NCBI GenBank assembly: GCA_902789325.1
Contig: CADANN010000026.1
Location: 6,158-44,492 of the forward strand
Origin: an uncultured Spirochaetaceae bacterium
GTDB lineage: Bacteria; Spirochaetota; Spirochaetia; Treponematales; Treponemataceae
Direction of reading: 5' to 3'
Length of the DNA stretch: 38,335 bases
In this document: piece by piece, positions 1 through 8,880 of the stretch
Layout of the letters: each line of letters starts with the position of its first letter
Position numbering within the stretch: the first letter of the stretch is position 1
Program-made: the position numbers and the translations under genes
The notes under the pieces: generated by a model
The model's input: only the letters and a program-made list of their open reading frames with translations
Database searches by the model: none
Told to the model about the DNA's origin: nothing

Positions 1-1394
1 CCATCGAGTTTTACTCCAAGATCGGTTTTAAGAGCATTCTCCCGTTCTTCGCCGGCATTAAACGGCAGATTGTCATAGCAAAGTGTGAGCCATGGAATCA
101 GCCTTCCGTTTGTTTTGAGAAAGCCCGGAACTTCATAATCAAAATAAAGTGTCGCAAGCATATCCCAGTTTTTCTGACCAAGATGTGTAACATCTACAAC
201 CATTTCTGAACCGATTTTGTAGAACACTCCATCATCTCCACGAGGCTCGAACAAAGTAAATTTTACAGAATGGTTTATATCAGAAAGTGCCTCTGTATTG
301 CCAAAAGCAGAATATGCAAGCGACATACCAGGGAATACGCGACCATCATTATTCAGAATATAATCAGTGAACCAGCCTGCCTGTCCAGGCCAGCGCATAG
401 TCAAACCACATGAGGCTTCGAACTCAAACGGATTACTACCCTGCTCTGAGAATTTCATACCACCATCAAAGCCGCCGTAAGGTTCTATGGTGATATCTTC
501 ATTAAGCGGAATTGTGTAACCTACCCGTGTACCAAAAACAAATGGATCAGGATTTTCATCTTTACCGTAATTAACAGAGCCACCTGCTGAAGCAAAAATC
601 TTAAGTCCTTCTATTGCCGGCGGAGTAACAACCACATCAAAACCAGCGGCAATACCATTACTGTTGTTCTCTGTGATTGCTTCACTGTCATAAGGATATT
701 CCGTTGCAAACTTCAGATTCAAACCGAATACATCTTCTTTGTTGTAAAGGGCAGCAATTGTTGCACCAGTGATATTCAAGCCAAACTGATCTGTAGGTCC
801 ACAAGCATCCTGCTGAAACTGTGTAACAACAGGATCCTGCGGTGAAAGTTCTGTGATTTTTTTGATTCGCTTTACATCAACCATAGAATCAAGATATGCC
901 CAGGAAAACTTTACCTTATCGTTTGTAAATTGAATTCCCTTATTCCACGGGTCCCAGAAAGGTTCATTTGCGCCTGCATTCAGCTGAATAATCCAGTCCG
1001 AAAATGCAATACCTGCAAGAAATTCTCCTGTCTGAAAACGATTACGCATAAGATAAGCCTTTTGGTCTGGAACACCAGCGTTATAACCAAGACTCTCATC
1101 GCTCATTAAATCAAGATTGAAGAAAGTAAGATTGATAAAGCCTACCGGCCCAGTGCTGTTCACTCTGTTTGTGAGCTTTTGATATGGCGTGAGATGCAAG
1201 ATGAAATTAAAGTCCGTAAGCTCCTGCTTTAATCCATAGCGATAAGAATTATCCAAATCCACTCCAAATGAAGTTCTGGAGGTTATATTGAATTCAGCGG
1301 TGAAGTCTGTACTTGCCTCACCCGCATGCATATAAACTATACACCCCAAAAGCAGCGCAAGAAAGTGGATTTTTTTCGAAATTGTATTATTCAT
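1..1394 (-). CDS. Outer membrane beta-barrel protein, Msp/Tpr-like (3' end missing)
   Basis: The reading frame is open from an ATG at 1394 to the left edge, about 464 codons, so the C-terminus lies outside the window. The N-terminus has a signal peptide (KK, then a hydrophobic stretch, likely cleaved after MHA) and no lipobox cysteine. The mature protein has many short alternating hydrophobic/polar strands ending in aromatic residues (for example YGLKQELTDFNFILHL, KFTLFEPRGDD), as expected for a beta-barrel. The recurring 'inward/outward strand plus WxPW' style (FWDPWNKGIQF) recalls treponemal major sheath/Tpr proteins, but this family link is an inference. An in-frame ATG lies six codons upstream; the GGAG about 8 nt before 1394 favours the downstream start. 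It follows the lipoprotein gene at 1461-2051 in the same direction. Confidence 0.65.
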   Translation of the reverse strand, partial: MNNTISKKIHFLALLLGCIVYMHAGEASTDFTAEFNITSRTSFGVDLDNSYRYGLKQELTDFNFILHLTPYQKLTNRVNSTGPVGFINLTFFNLDLMSDESLGYNAGVPDQKAYLMRNRFQTGEFLAGIAFSDWIIQLNAGANEPFWDPWNKGIQFTNDKVKFSWAYLDSMVDVKRIKKITELSPQDPVVTQFQQDACGPTDQFGLNITGATIAALYNKEDVFGLNLKFATEYPYDSEAITENNSNGIAAGFDVVVTPPAIEGLKIFASAGGSVNYGKDENPDPFVFGTRVGYTIPLNEDITIEPYGGFDGGMKFSEQGSNPFEFEASCGLTMRWPGQAGWFTDYILNNDGRVFPGMSLAYSAFGNTEALSDINHSVKFTLFEPRGDDGVFYKIGSEMVVDVTHLGQKNWDMLATLYFDYEVPGFLKTNGRLIPWLTLCYDNLPFNAGEERENALKTDLGVKLD

Positions 1395-1410
1395 TTCGGT
1401 ATTCTCCATT

Positions 1411-1444
1411 GCTGCCGGACAATCTAAGGACAGTAACCGGCAGC
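1411..1444. other. Intergenic hairpin between lipoprotein and outer membrane protein genes
   Basis: A perfect 8-bp inverted repeat, GCTGCCGG at 1411-1418 and CCGGCAGC at 1437-1444, surrounds an 18-nt loop. There is no T-run on the minus-strand side, so it is not a standard terminator. It could be an attenuator or an mRNA-stabilising stem between the two genes (inference). Confidence 0.5.
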
Positions 1445-1460
1445 TGTTAATCTCTGATCC

Positions 1461-2051
1461 TTATTTTTTTTCAAAAGCCCTGAATGTGATTGCCTTGTCT
1501 GTAAGAGGGTCTCCAATAATCGGAATCAAAGAAATATCATCTCCTTTTGCTTCTTCAGAGAAATTCTTTACTACCATTCCAACATATAAATGTGAAGAAA
1601 ACTCTGATGTTGCGAAGCCTGTAATGTAACGTTCAGGAGATCCTTCTGGCTCTGTTGCAGCATCAATTTCTCCAGAAGACCATAGACCATCTGCCTTAGT
1701 TCCTGCATCAAAACCCCAGTATTTAGAACCTGTTTCCGGATCATCAAAATTGAATACTGCAACTGCGCCTTCTTCTGACATTGTGTCTGAAGCAAAAATC
1801 TTATCAATCACAATTCCAACCTTTTTGTCTGTATTCAGATTCTTTAGATGAAAACCTTCAAGTCCACCTAAATCTGCATCAGCAATGTTCAGATAATATG
1901 TCTGAAACTGATCTGTCATTTCCACGTAAGATGAAACTGGATTAGATTTTCCGGAATCATCATCAGAACCATTGCTGCATGACATGAATCCAATTACTGC
2001 CGCCATCAAAAGTGCGGCACCGGCTGCCTTAATTAAACCTGTTTTTTTCAT
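1461..2051 (-). CDS. Putative lipoprotein of unknown function
   Basis: A 196-aa protein with a typical lipoprotein signal peptide: KK start, a hydrophobic core rich in Ala and Leu, and a lipobox ending GFMSC at Cys25, followed by an Asp/Ser-rich linker. The remainder (mature about 172 aa) is acidic and has no motif that I recognise. A strong AGGAGG sits about 7 nt before the ATG. It is in line with the outer membrane protein gene downstream and the GH99-like gene upstream, all on the minus strand. It may be an envelope partner of one of them; this rests on position only. Confidence 0.75.
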   Translation of the reverse strand: MKKTGLIKAAGAALLMAAVIGFMSCSNGSDDDSGKSNPVSSYVEMTDQFQTYYLNIADADLGGLEGFHLKNLNTDKKVGIVIDKIFASDTMSEEGAVAVFNFDDPETGSKYWGFDAGTKADGLWSSGEIDAATEPEGSPERYITGFATSEFSSHLYVGMVVKNFSEEAKGDDISLIPIIGDPLTDKAITFRAFEKK

Positions 2052-2133
2052 AATGTTTTCCTCCTGATTATGAAACTTTTTATTTCAAGGAGAGATTTCT
2101 CCTGATTGCCGTATATTATTTGCCGCTTAGAAA

Positions 2134-3951
2134 CTATTGAGCAGCGTATACCTCAAGTTCAGCAAGCTGTCCTGCATTTGCCCCTGTATTTTTTGTAAAA
2201 GTAAATTTCAGGTAACGGGCTTTGGCATTAAGTCTGATTACAACAGTGTTTGAATTTTCCAGCGGATTAAATTCGTAGTTTGCTTCCGGAATCAAGGTTA
2301 TAAAATCAGAACCGTTATCGCTGATTTCGACTGTAATCAGCTGAGTTCTTTTGCCCCAGATTTTTTGTGGATTTAGTTTTAGAACTGCAATATCAAGCTG
2401 AATAGAATTAATTAAATCTACCTGAAGTGTATTAGGATATTTATTTGCTGCACCTTCCCAATAGGTATTTACATCTCCATCTGCAGACTTACTTCCGACA
2501 AAATCATAAATCTTACTATTTGCAACTATAGGAGCACCAAGTGCAAGATTCTTTCGACCGGCAGCATCGTATAAAGCAGCGGCAGCTGAAGTTTCTGAGG
2601 TTGCTTCATGCAGCACAGCCCTAACCGCATAATCAACCGCAATTTTTTCTTTTGACAGAACAGCGCGGTATGTTTCTACATCGCCCCCAAGAATCGCATC
2701 CATAGCCTTACGTGCAGCAGCTCGTTTTGCACCAGACACCTCGTTTTCTCCCGCAACAATCAGCTTATAAAGCACAAGCGGTGCTCTCAAATCCAGCTCT
2801 GAATACGGAAAGTCCGAATCGAACTTTTTCTGCATTTTCTGTAAGGCTTCCAGCTCGCGGTAACCATTTTGAACTGTTGGTTCAATTATTGTTCCCTCAC
2901 CATAGTCATTCCAGGTTGCTACCTGGATTACATCCGGATATGCCTTTAGCGCAGCATCTAAAGTTAGGTTGAACGTTCTACCTTCATAGTCATTAAGATA
3001 ACCATAGCTCTTTCCACCCGCCTCCGCATAAATATCATGAAAACCTGAATAGACAGTTGCAGTAAGGAAAGGCTTATCATTCTGTCTCTGATAAAAATTA
3101 TTCAACTGAGAAACAACCTGTGGAATTGTCTTTTTGCCATTCATATTGAACCAGTTATAAGAACCATCTGCAAAACCTTCACTATGTCCTTCGAGGGTAA
3201 TAAAATAAGGACGTGCGCTACACTGAGCAAAAAGTTCATCCCACTGTTCCTTGTAGAAGAAATACTGAGGTCCAAAAGTGTATACAACCGGGCGCTTATC
3301 AAACTTTAAGTAAGCCTCATCATGAAACCAGTTCTTTTCCATGTAAGAAAAAACTTTCTTGCCGTAATCTAAAGCTTCTTCTTTTGCAAAGTTTCCGGCT
3401 TCAATCATTTTGCCAATACTCTGGTCTTCATAGCAGATTGCATACTTTAAGCCAGCTTTCTTAAGAACTTTTATGACCTCAAGAGTTGACTCCTGAATCT
3501 CTTTATAATCGAGGGCATTTTCAATTCCATACCAATCAAAAATTACACCGTCAATTCCAGAAACCTTCATAAGTGCAGCCTGATATTCAAGTATGTTTTT
3601 ATCACGTGTATCATAAGGACCTGTCAGCGGATAGTAATGTGAAGCAATATTTAACTGACCATTTGAAAGTACCTGATAAGGGTCAAACTTTGCCCCACCC
3701 TGATGCCAGTGAAAACCATATCCATCAGAAACCGGAGGAGCCTGAAACCAGGGCATGTAATGTACAAGTACCTGAGGATCTTTATCTGTACGAATTGCGG
3801 GAACTGGTACATGAAGATTTTTTTCTGCAGATTCAAAGATTGCAGAATTATCTGTTGCAGTATTTTTATTCGCAGAAGTTATAGTTGTAGTACAACTGCA
3901 GACAAAAAAACACAAGCCCAATGCCGAAAGGATTCTTACTCTTTTTTTCAT
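2134..3951 (-). CDS. Lipoprotein with GH99-like glycosidase domain and C-terminal F5/8 type C domain
   Basis: The 605-aa protein starts with a lipoprotein signal peptide (lipobox ending VCSC near residue 20). Residues about 60-375 resemble the GH99/GH71-like (alpha/beta)8 family: VLVHYMPWFQ near the start, GIDGVIFDWYG, and WNDYGEGTIIEPT near the domain end, where acidic catalytic residues are typical. Residues about 380-455 are helical. Residues about 465-605 form a galactose-binding-like F5/8 type C domain (SADGDVNTYWEG, LQVDL, ending AELEVYA), commonly a carbohydrate-binding module. GH99 enzymes cleave internal alpha-mannosidic bonds, but the substrate here cannot be read from sequence. GAGG precedes the ATG by about 7 nt. 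Two LacI-type operators lie directly upstream, so control by the neighbouring LacI regulator is likely. Confidence 0.82.
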   Translation of the reverse strand: MKKRVRILSALGLCFFVCSCTTTITSANKNTATDNSAIFESAEKNLHVPVPAIRTDKDPQVLVHYMPWFQAPPVSDGYGFHWHQGGAKFDPYQVLSNGQLNIASHYYPLTGPYDTRDKNILEYQAALMKVSGIDGVIFDWYGIENALDYKEIQESTLEVIKVLKKAGLKYAICYEDQSIGKMIEAGNFAKEEALDYGKKVFSYMEKNWFHDEAYLKFDKRPVVYTFGPQYFFYKEQWDELFAQCSARPYFITLEGHSEGFADGSYNWFNMNGKKTIPQVVSQLNNFYQRQNDKPFLTATVYSGFHDIYAEAGGKSYGYLNDYEGRTFNLTLDAALKAYPDVIQVATWNDYGEGTIIEPTVQNGYRELEALQKMQKKFDSDFPYSELDLRAPLVLYKLIVAGENEVSGAKRAAARKAMDAILGGDVETYRAVLSKEKIAVDYAVRAVLHEATSETSAAAALYDAAGRKNLALGAPIVANSKIYDFVGSKSADGDVNTYWEGAANKYPNTLQVDLINSIQLDIAVLKLNPQKIWGKRTQLITVEISDNGSDFITLIPEANYEFNPLENSNTVVIRLNAKARYLKFTFTKNTGANAGQLAELEVYAAQ

Positions 3952-3965
3952 ATAAACCTCACTAA

Positions 3966-3979
3966 TTTTGTTTACAAAA
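3966..3979. promoter_or_regulatory. Short AT-rich dyad before the GH99-like gene
   Basis: TTTTGT, two bases, ACAAAA gives a perfect 6-bp inverted repeat directly between the proximal LacI-type operator and the ribosome binding site. It may be part of the 5' leader or an additional binding site; the role is unknown. Confidence 0.3.
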
Positions 3980-3980
3980 C

Positions 3981-3998
3981 ACGTTGAACGCTCAACCT
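3981..3998. promoter_or_regulatory. LacI-family operator, proximal copy
   Basis: ACGTTGAACGCTCAACCT is an imperfect palindrome around a central CG, the classic layout of LacI/GalR operators. The core TTGAACGCTCAA is identical to the second copy at 4050-4067. It lies about 30 bp upstream of the GH99-like start codon. Confidence 0.75.
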
Positions 3999-4049
3999 TT
4001 ACGCAAAATAAAAAAAAAGAAGGAAAGGAGTTGATATAAGTTTTATTTC

Positions 4050-4067
4050 ACGTTGAACGCTCAACGT
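4050..4067. promoter_or_regulatory. LacI-family operator, distal copy
   Basis: ACGTTGA-ACGC-TCAACGT has perfect 7-bp arms. It is 69 bp from the first copy (start to start). Paired operators suggest cooperative binding or looping by the LacI regulator encoded just upstream at 4129-5145 (inference). Confidence 0.8.
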
Positions 4068-4128
4068 TTACAGAATAATATGACTTTTTTCTGCTGTCAA
4101 GAAAAAAGATTTAAATTTTTGATTTTTT

Positions 4129-5145
4129 TTAGATTTTACGTGGTTCAGTAACAGAATTCCGCTCTATAAGGCTTACAGGCATAATAAATTCACGTTCAAC
4201 AGCCTTTTTTTCAATGGAATCAATCAGCATTGAAGCAGAAATCCGGCCTTTTTCAACAATATCCTGATGAATTGTAGTAAGACGGGGCGAAGTTATGCTG
4301 CTTAAATACAGGTCATCAAATCCAATAATTGAAATATCCTGTGGAACTCTTAGACCTTTCTCAAATAAACCACTCATAATACCAACTGCAAGAAGATCGG
4401 CTGTAGCAAAAACTGCAGTTATTTCGGGGCGTTTTGCAATTTCATAGCCAAGTTGAATTCCCGCTTCAATCTCAATTTTGCATTCATAAATGTTTTTTTT
4501 GTTTACCTTTATGCCCATCTCACGCAGAGCTGCCTCATAACCAAGATAGCGTTCATATACTACACCATTTTCATGAATCTCAGGCGAAGCAAATGCAATT
4601 TCAGAATGTCCATACTTCAAAAGATATTTTGTCGCTTCATAACCACCTTGAAAATCCATCAAACCTACATTCATAAGCGGACTGTTTTTAATATAACTGT
4701 CCAGAAGAACACAAGGAATTTTGCTTTCTACAATGCGTTCATAAAAAACATCTTCAAAGACACCGGTAATTATTACGCCATCAAGATTCCAGTTGCGAAA
4801 GAGTGAAACAAGTTCATCTTCTGACTCAACAGTACGCAGCATCATATAATAATCCCGATTGCGAAGCTCTTTTTCTATACCGGCAATTACTTCTGTATGA
4901 AAGGGATCTGTCATAAAATTTCCAGAAGAATCAGGAATAAGGTGATTGATGACACCAATTATACGTGAACTTTTATTTACCAGCGCACGTGCTGACATAT
5001 TTGGAGTATAATTTTTTTCTTTTATGATTTTATTTATGCGTGCAATCGTATCTGGTGAAACATGGCCAGTTGCTCCGTGAATTACATTTGAAACTGTCTG
5101 TCGGCTTACTCCAGCCTCACGTGCAATATCGTTTATCGTCAGCAT
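4129..5145 (-). CDS. LacI/GalR-family transcriptional regulator
   Basis: This 338-aa protein has the usual family length. Residues 2-50 are the LacI helix-turn-helix and hinge (TINDIAREAGVSRQTVSNVI, then VSPDTIARINKII and NMSARALV). Residues about 60-335 are the periplasmic-binding-protein-like effector domain with typical segments (IGVINHL, DGVIITG, PQDISIIGFDDL, PRLTTIHQD). The ligand is probably a sugar. The start lies 2 nt after the stop of the solute-binding protein gene, so the two are cotranscribed. The two TTGAACGCTCAA operators are downstream of this gene and in front of the GH99-like lipoprotein, its most likely target. Confidence 0.92.
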   Translation of the reverse strand: MLTINDIAREAGVSRQTVSNVIHGATGHVSPDTIARINKIIKEKNYTPNMSARALVNKSSRIIGVINHLIPDSSGNFMTDPFHTEVIAGIEKELRNRDYYMMLRTVESEDELVSLFRNWNLDGVIITGVFEDVFYERIVESKIPCVLLDSYIKNSPLMNVGLMDFQGGYEATKYLLKYGHSEIAFASPEIHENGVVYERYLGYEAALREMGIKVNKKNIYECKIEIEAGIQLGYEIAKRPEITAVFATADLLAVGIMSGLFEKGLRVPQDISIIGFDDLYLSSITSPRLTTIHQDIVEKGRISASMLIDSIEKKAVEREFIMPVSLIERNSVTEPRKI

Positions 5146-5147
5146 AT

Positions 5148-6461
5148 TTAATCAAACACCTTCTTACGCCATTCTTTCTCGTAGTCCTGGAAAATTGGCG
5201 CAGACTCCTCTGCAGGAGTTGTAATTGAATCTTTGATATATGGTTCTACAACTAGTGTTCTGTAGCTTTCCCAGCGGGCAGGAAGCATTTGAGGGACTGT
5301 GAGCATCTCATCTGGTGGAAGGTTTGTGAGCAGCTGATTGTAATAAACCGGAAGAATATGTTCTGTAACATCCCGCAGAGACGAAAAGCCGTCCGCAATT
5401 CCAAACATATCAGTTTCGAGATGCATTTTGTCTTTTGCATCAAGAATTTGCCGCTGATTTTCTGACTGGAAGAACCAGGTTATAAACTCTGTTGCTCCTA
5501 CCTGATTACGGGCTTTTTTGTAAATGCCCATCATCGTATTTGAATCTTCAATAAAAATCTGTTTATCTTCAACTAACCATCGGTAGTCTATCTCAAGATC
5601 CTGTTCATTTAAGATTTTAAATAACTTATCGCTTGTTGTATATGCAAAGAGAGTACGTCCACTTGATACCTGACGATAATAAGGCATAAAAAGATATTTG
5701 AAGGTAAAGTCTTCTTCTTCCTGTGCAGAAGAGTTATCTTTATTTACCCAATCATTTAGAAAGCTTACCGATTTTAGCAACTCTTGATTTTTAAATACGA
5801 TATCACCCTTCTCTTCTCGGAAAGCCGAACCTTTCATTTTTGCCACAAGATAAAGAAAATCACTATCACCCAGCGGCGTAAAACCAATCTTCGTAAAAAC
5901 TTCTTTTTTATTTTTGGTATTAAAAGCCGAAGCGACTTCCCTTACCTGCTCAAGAGAAAGTACATAACTGTCTGGAATCAGTTCCTTATTATCTGATGCA
6001 AAAATTACGGCAGGAAGATTAAAACTTACAGGAAGTAAATAATGACTGTCTTTATATTTTCCAGAATCAAGCAACTGCGGATAAAAAATATCTGAAGTAA
6101 GCTTTTTCGTATCAAAAAGATATTCTAGTGATTTAAAATTTTTCTGTGGCGTGGCGGTTCTAAGCCAGGAACCAACAATAATGTCAGGTGGATTTTCATC
6201 TTTTGCCGGCGGAAGTGACAGGGCTGGATTATCTTTATAAACAAGAATTGCACAGTTGTCTTTATGCTGGCGATTAAAAAGTTCTATGTACTGAGCAAAC
6301 TCACGGCAGCTGGTCCAGATTACAATTCTGTTCTGCTGATAGACTGTCTGCTTATTTTTTCGGCCGCCCATTTTTGAACAGCCGAAAAGCGAAAGGCTTG
6401 CACAGATTAGAAGAGAAGAATAAACAAGTTTAGTAAAGCGGTTATTTTTTTTACAATGCAT
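5148..6461 (-). CDS. Extracellular solute-binding lipoprotein (family 1 type)
   Basis: 437 aa with a lipoprotein signal peptide (hydrophobic stretch ending SLFGC near residue 28). The rest has the look of an ABC sugar-type binding protein: IVIWTSCREFAQYIELFN at the N-terminus, PDIIVGSWLR, LPVSFNLPAVIF, NTMMGIYKKARN and GATEFITWFFQS. No permease or ATPase gene is next to it, so it either serves a transporter encoded elsewhere or acts as a sensor. The ATG overlaps the end of the aminotransferase gene by 11 nt and has no clear Shine-Dalgarno, suggesting translational coupling. It is followed at once by the LacI regulator. Confidence 0.82.
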   Translation of the reverse strand: MHCKKNNRFTKLVYSSLLICASLSLFGCSKMGGRKNKQTVYQQNRIVIWTSCREFAQYIELFNRQHKDNCAILVYKDNPALSLPPAKDENPPDIIVGSWLRTATPQKNFKSLEYLFDTKKLTSDIFYPQLLDSGKYKDSHYLLPVSFNLPAVIFASDNKELIPDSYVLSLEQVREVASAFNTKNKKEVFTKIGFTPLGDSDFLYLVAKMKGSAFREEKGDIVFKNQELLKSVSFLNDWVNKDNSSAQEEEDFTFKYLFMPYYRQVSSGRTLFAYTTSDKLFKILNEQDLEIDYRWLVEDKQIFIEDSNTMMGIYKKARNQVGATEFITWFFQSENQRQILDAKDKMHLETDMFGIADGFSSLRDVTEHILPVYYNQLLTNLPPDEMLTVPQMLPARWESYRTLVVEPYIKDSITTPAEESAPIFQDYEKEWRKKVFD

Positions 6462-7740
6462 CAGCTACATTATAAATGCTTGTGTAAACTGAATCAATCT
6501 TATCTTCATCAATACTTGAGAAAGCTACACGCAAAGTGTGTGGGTCAATCTGAATAATACCGATGCCTTCATTCTTAAGAAGTGCCTTGCGAATTTCTTC
6601 AGCCTTACCTGTATTTACGTGGAAACTCATAAAGTAACCTGAGTTGAATGGAAGTGGCTCAAGAACTTTTGAAGTATGTGTATTTACAAACTTGCGTACA
6701 AGGTCGTAGCGGCGTTTAAGCATGTTGCGGCATTCGATTTTCTGCTTGTTATGTGCTTCATCTTTAAGTGCATGCATTACAAGGCTCTGAGATGGAGTTG
6801 AAGAACAAGATACAGATGAACGGATTGCTGACATAAACTTTGTTACGAGAGCTGTGTACTGAGCATCTGAAAGTCCTTTTGATGCAAAAGTTACAAAACC
6901 TGCACGGAATCCCCATGCAAAGTCTTCTTTTGTAGGACCATCAGCCTTAATTGCAAGAACATTCTCGTGAAGATCTGCCATGTAAGCAAAGAGTGACTGA
7001 GGTTCGATATCATCTTCGTAGTTGAGACCGAAGTAAGCATCATCAGAAAGAACAAGAACCTTTTTACCTGATTCTGCAATTTCGCGTACGATGCGAACAA
7101 TTTCTTTTGCTTCAGAAACTGTTGGACTGTATCCAGAAGGATTCTGAGGGAAGTTGAGAATTACACGAACTGAACCGTATTTTTCTGCATCAGCCTTCAT
7201 TTTTGCTTCAAGGTCTGCAATATTAAACTTTCCGTTTTCAAAACATTTAAACTGATGGAACTCAGCACCACGGCGAGCTGCAGCAATCAACTCATAATTG
7301 TCCCAGCAAGGATCAGCTGCAAGAAGCGGCTTATCTACATCAACAAAAAGATCGCTTACATAAGAAAGAACTGCTGTAAGACCTGGAACAAGAATTGGAA
7401 GTGAGAACTGCTTATTTTTAAGTGAAGGATTCTTTTCTATGATTTTTTCTTTCCATAAAGCACGGAGATCTGGATTACCGGCGGTTTTTGCATAAGCAAC
7501 TGTTTCGCGCGGAGTAAGTGAAGGCATATTCTTTTTGTAAGAATCAAGCTCGATAGGTGTGCCCTGAGCAACTGCCATACCAATTGTACCGTTTGCAAAG
7601 TGAGCGTCTTTAGCGGCTTCTCCACCCTGAGAAATAATTCCGTTTGGGAAATAAAGGCGACGGCCCATATCTGACATGAGGGCGTCTACTACTGAACCAG
7701 CGAGGGTATCATTCAATTCTTTTGCTAATGGATTAATCAT
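6451..7740 (-). CDS. PLP-dependent aminotransferase, class I/II fold
   Basis: The 429-aa protein shows fold type I aminotransferase landmarks: ILNFPQNPSGYSPT (the NPxNPTG-like element), LSDDAYFGLNY (Asp/Tyr contacting PLP) and AIKADGPTKEDFAWGFRAGF, where the Lys in PTKED is the likely Schiff-base lysine and the Arg of GFRAGF binds PLP phosphate. The amino-donor specificity cannot be assigned. It is the first gene of a minus-strand operon continuing into the solute-binding protein and LacI regulator. A promoter with -35 TTGACT and -10 CATAAT ends only about 9 nt from the ATG, so the mRNA would be almost leaderless. Confidence 0.88.
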   Translation of the reverse strand: MINPLAKELNDTLAGSVVDALMSDMGRRLYFPNGIISQGGEAAKDAHFANGTIGMAVAQGTPIELDSYKKNMPSLTPRETVAYAKTAGNPDLRALWKEKIIEKNPSLKNKQFSLPILVPGLTAVLSYVSDLFVDVDKPLLAADPCWDNYELIAAARRGAEFHQFKCFENGKFNIADLEAKMKADAEKYGSVRVILNFPQNPSGYSPTVSEAKEIVRIVREIAESGKKVLVLSDDAYFGLNYEDDIEPQSLFAYMADLHENVLAIKADGPTKEDFAWGFRAGFVTFASKGLSDAQYTALVTKFMSAIRSSVSCSSTPSQSLVMHALKDEAHNKQKIECRNMLKRRYDLVRKFVNTHTSKVLEPLPFNSGYFMSFHVNTGKAEEIRKALLKNEGIGIIQIDPHTLRVAFSSIDEDKIDSVYTSIYNVADAL

Positions 7741-7749
7741 AATGCCCTA

Positions 7750-7778
7750 ATTATGCGAATTTCTTCTACCTTAGTCAA
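7750..7778 (-). promoter_or_regulatory. Promoter of the aminotransferase operon, near-leaderless
   Basis: On the minus strand, -35 TTGACT (7773-7778), a 17-bp spacer and -10 CATAAT (7750-7755). The predicted start of transcription is about 3 nt before the ATG at 7740. A weak AGGG 4 nt from the ATG would lie upstream of that start. Confidence 0.7.
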
Positions 7779-7845
7779 TAATTATACATAATTTTTGTAT
7801 ATTTATGCATATTTAGGAGATCTTATAAGCCCCCAGATATCCGAT

Positions 7846-7874
7846 TTGTAACATACCCGTGTTTTTGATATAAT
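7846..7874 (+). promoter_or_regulatory. Promoter of the moxR-bat operon, leaderless
   Basis: -35 TTGTAA (7846-7851), 17-bp spacer, -10 TATAAT (7869-7874) with an upstream TG (extended -10). The expected start is 7881-7883, which is at the ATG of moxR; no Shine-Dalgarno exists. Confidence 0.75.
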
Positions 7875-7882
7875 CATTGCCT

Positions 7883-8878
7883 ATGGAAAATAAATTTGTG
7901 CATATAATAGAAGACTGCCGCACAGAGGCCGCTAAGAGGCTTGTTGGGCAGGAAAATCTTATTGATGATATTTTGACAGCATTCGTTGCAGGCGGGCATG
8001 TTCTTTTGGAAGGTGTACCTGGACTTGCAAAAACACTTGCTATAAAGACTACAGCAGAAATTCTTGGATTGGATTTTAAACGAATTCAGTTTACTCCGGA
8101 TTTGCTGCCAGCTGATGTTACAGGAACTTTGATTTATGAACAGAACACAGGAAAGTTCAGTGTACGCAAGGGACCTGTTTTTGCAAATGTAATTCTTGCA
8201 GATGAAATTAACCGTGCACCTGCTAAAGTACAGTCAGCCATGCTTGAAGCAATGGAAGAAAAACAGATAACAATTGGCGAAGAAACCTACAAGTTGCCGG
8301 AACCATTTTTTGTACTTGCGACTCAGAACCCGGTTGAACAGGAAGGTACCTATAATTTGCCGGAGGCCGAACTCGACCGATTCCTTATGAAACTTGTAAT
8401 CAGCTATCCGGCTGCCGACAACGAAATTAAAATTGTACAGACAGCAGGCAAGGCTCCTTATGTTCCTGTGAAACAGATTGTAAAAGCTAGTGATATAGAA
8501 GCACTTAAGCAGGCTGCCGAAAAAGTTACCTGTGATGAAAAGCTTGTTGAATATATTGTTTCTATACTTACAGTTACCCGTCCGGAAAATTCTAAAAAGC
8601 AGCAGGCAGGACGAACTCTTGTAAATACTGCTAACACAAATGATATAACACACTACATTCATTTTGGTGCTTCTCCACGTGCAGGAATTGCAATGCTGCA
8701 ATGTGCTAAAGTAAAAGCACTTTTTGCTGGACGCGATTTTGTTTTACCGGAAGATATAAAATCAGTAGCACTAAACGTATTGCGTCATCGTCTTGTACTT
8801 TCGTACGAGGCTGCAGCAGATAACGTTACAGCTGACGATATTATCACAAGAATTCTGGACTTTATTCCGGTTCCGTAA
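7883..8878 (+). CDS. MoxR-family AAA+ ATPase
   Basis: 331 aa from the ATG at 7883; an in-frame TTG two codons earlier is less likely because the promoter places transcription start on the ATG. Walker A is GVPGLAKT near residue 42, Walker B ILADEINRAP near residue 108, sensor segment FFVLATQNPVEQEGTYNLPEAELDRF near residue 140, and the GASPRAG arginine-containing motif near residue 255. MoxR ATPases act as chaperones with VWA partner proteins; here the whole DUF58/BatABC/BatD set follows directly, with 2 nt between moxR and the DUF58 gene. This operon type has been linked to stress and oxygen tolerance in Bacteroides, which gives the Bat name; the role here is inferred. Confidence 0.94.
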   Translation: MENKFVHIIEDCRTEAAKRLVGQENLIDDILTAFVAGGHVLLEGVPGLAKTLAIKTTAEILGLDFKRIQFTPDLLPADVTGTLIYEQNTGKFSVRKGPVFANVILADEINRAPAKVQSAMLEAMEEKQITIGEETYKLPEPFFVLATQNPVEQEGTYNLPEAELDRFLMKLVISYPAADNEIKIVQTAGKAPYVPVKQIVKASDIEALKQAAEKVTCDEKLVEYIVSILTVTRPENSKKQQAGRTLVNTANTNDITHYIHFGASPRAGIAMLQCAKVKALFAGRDFVLPEDIKSVALNVLRHRLVLSYEAAADNVTADDIITRILDFIPVP

Positions 8879-8880
8879 TT

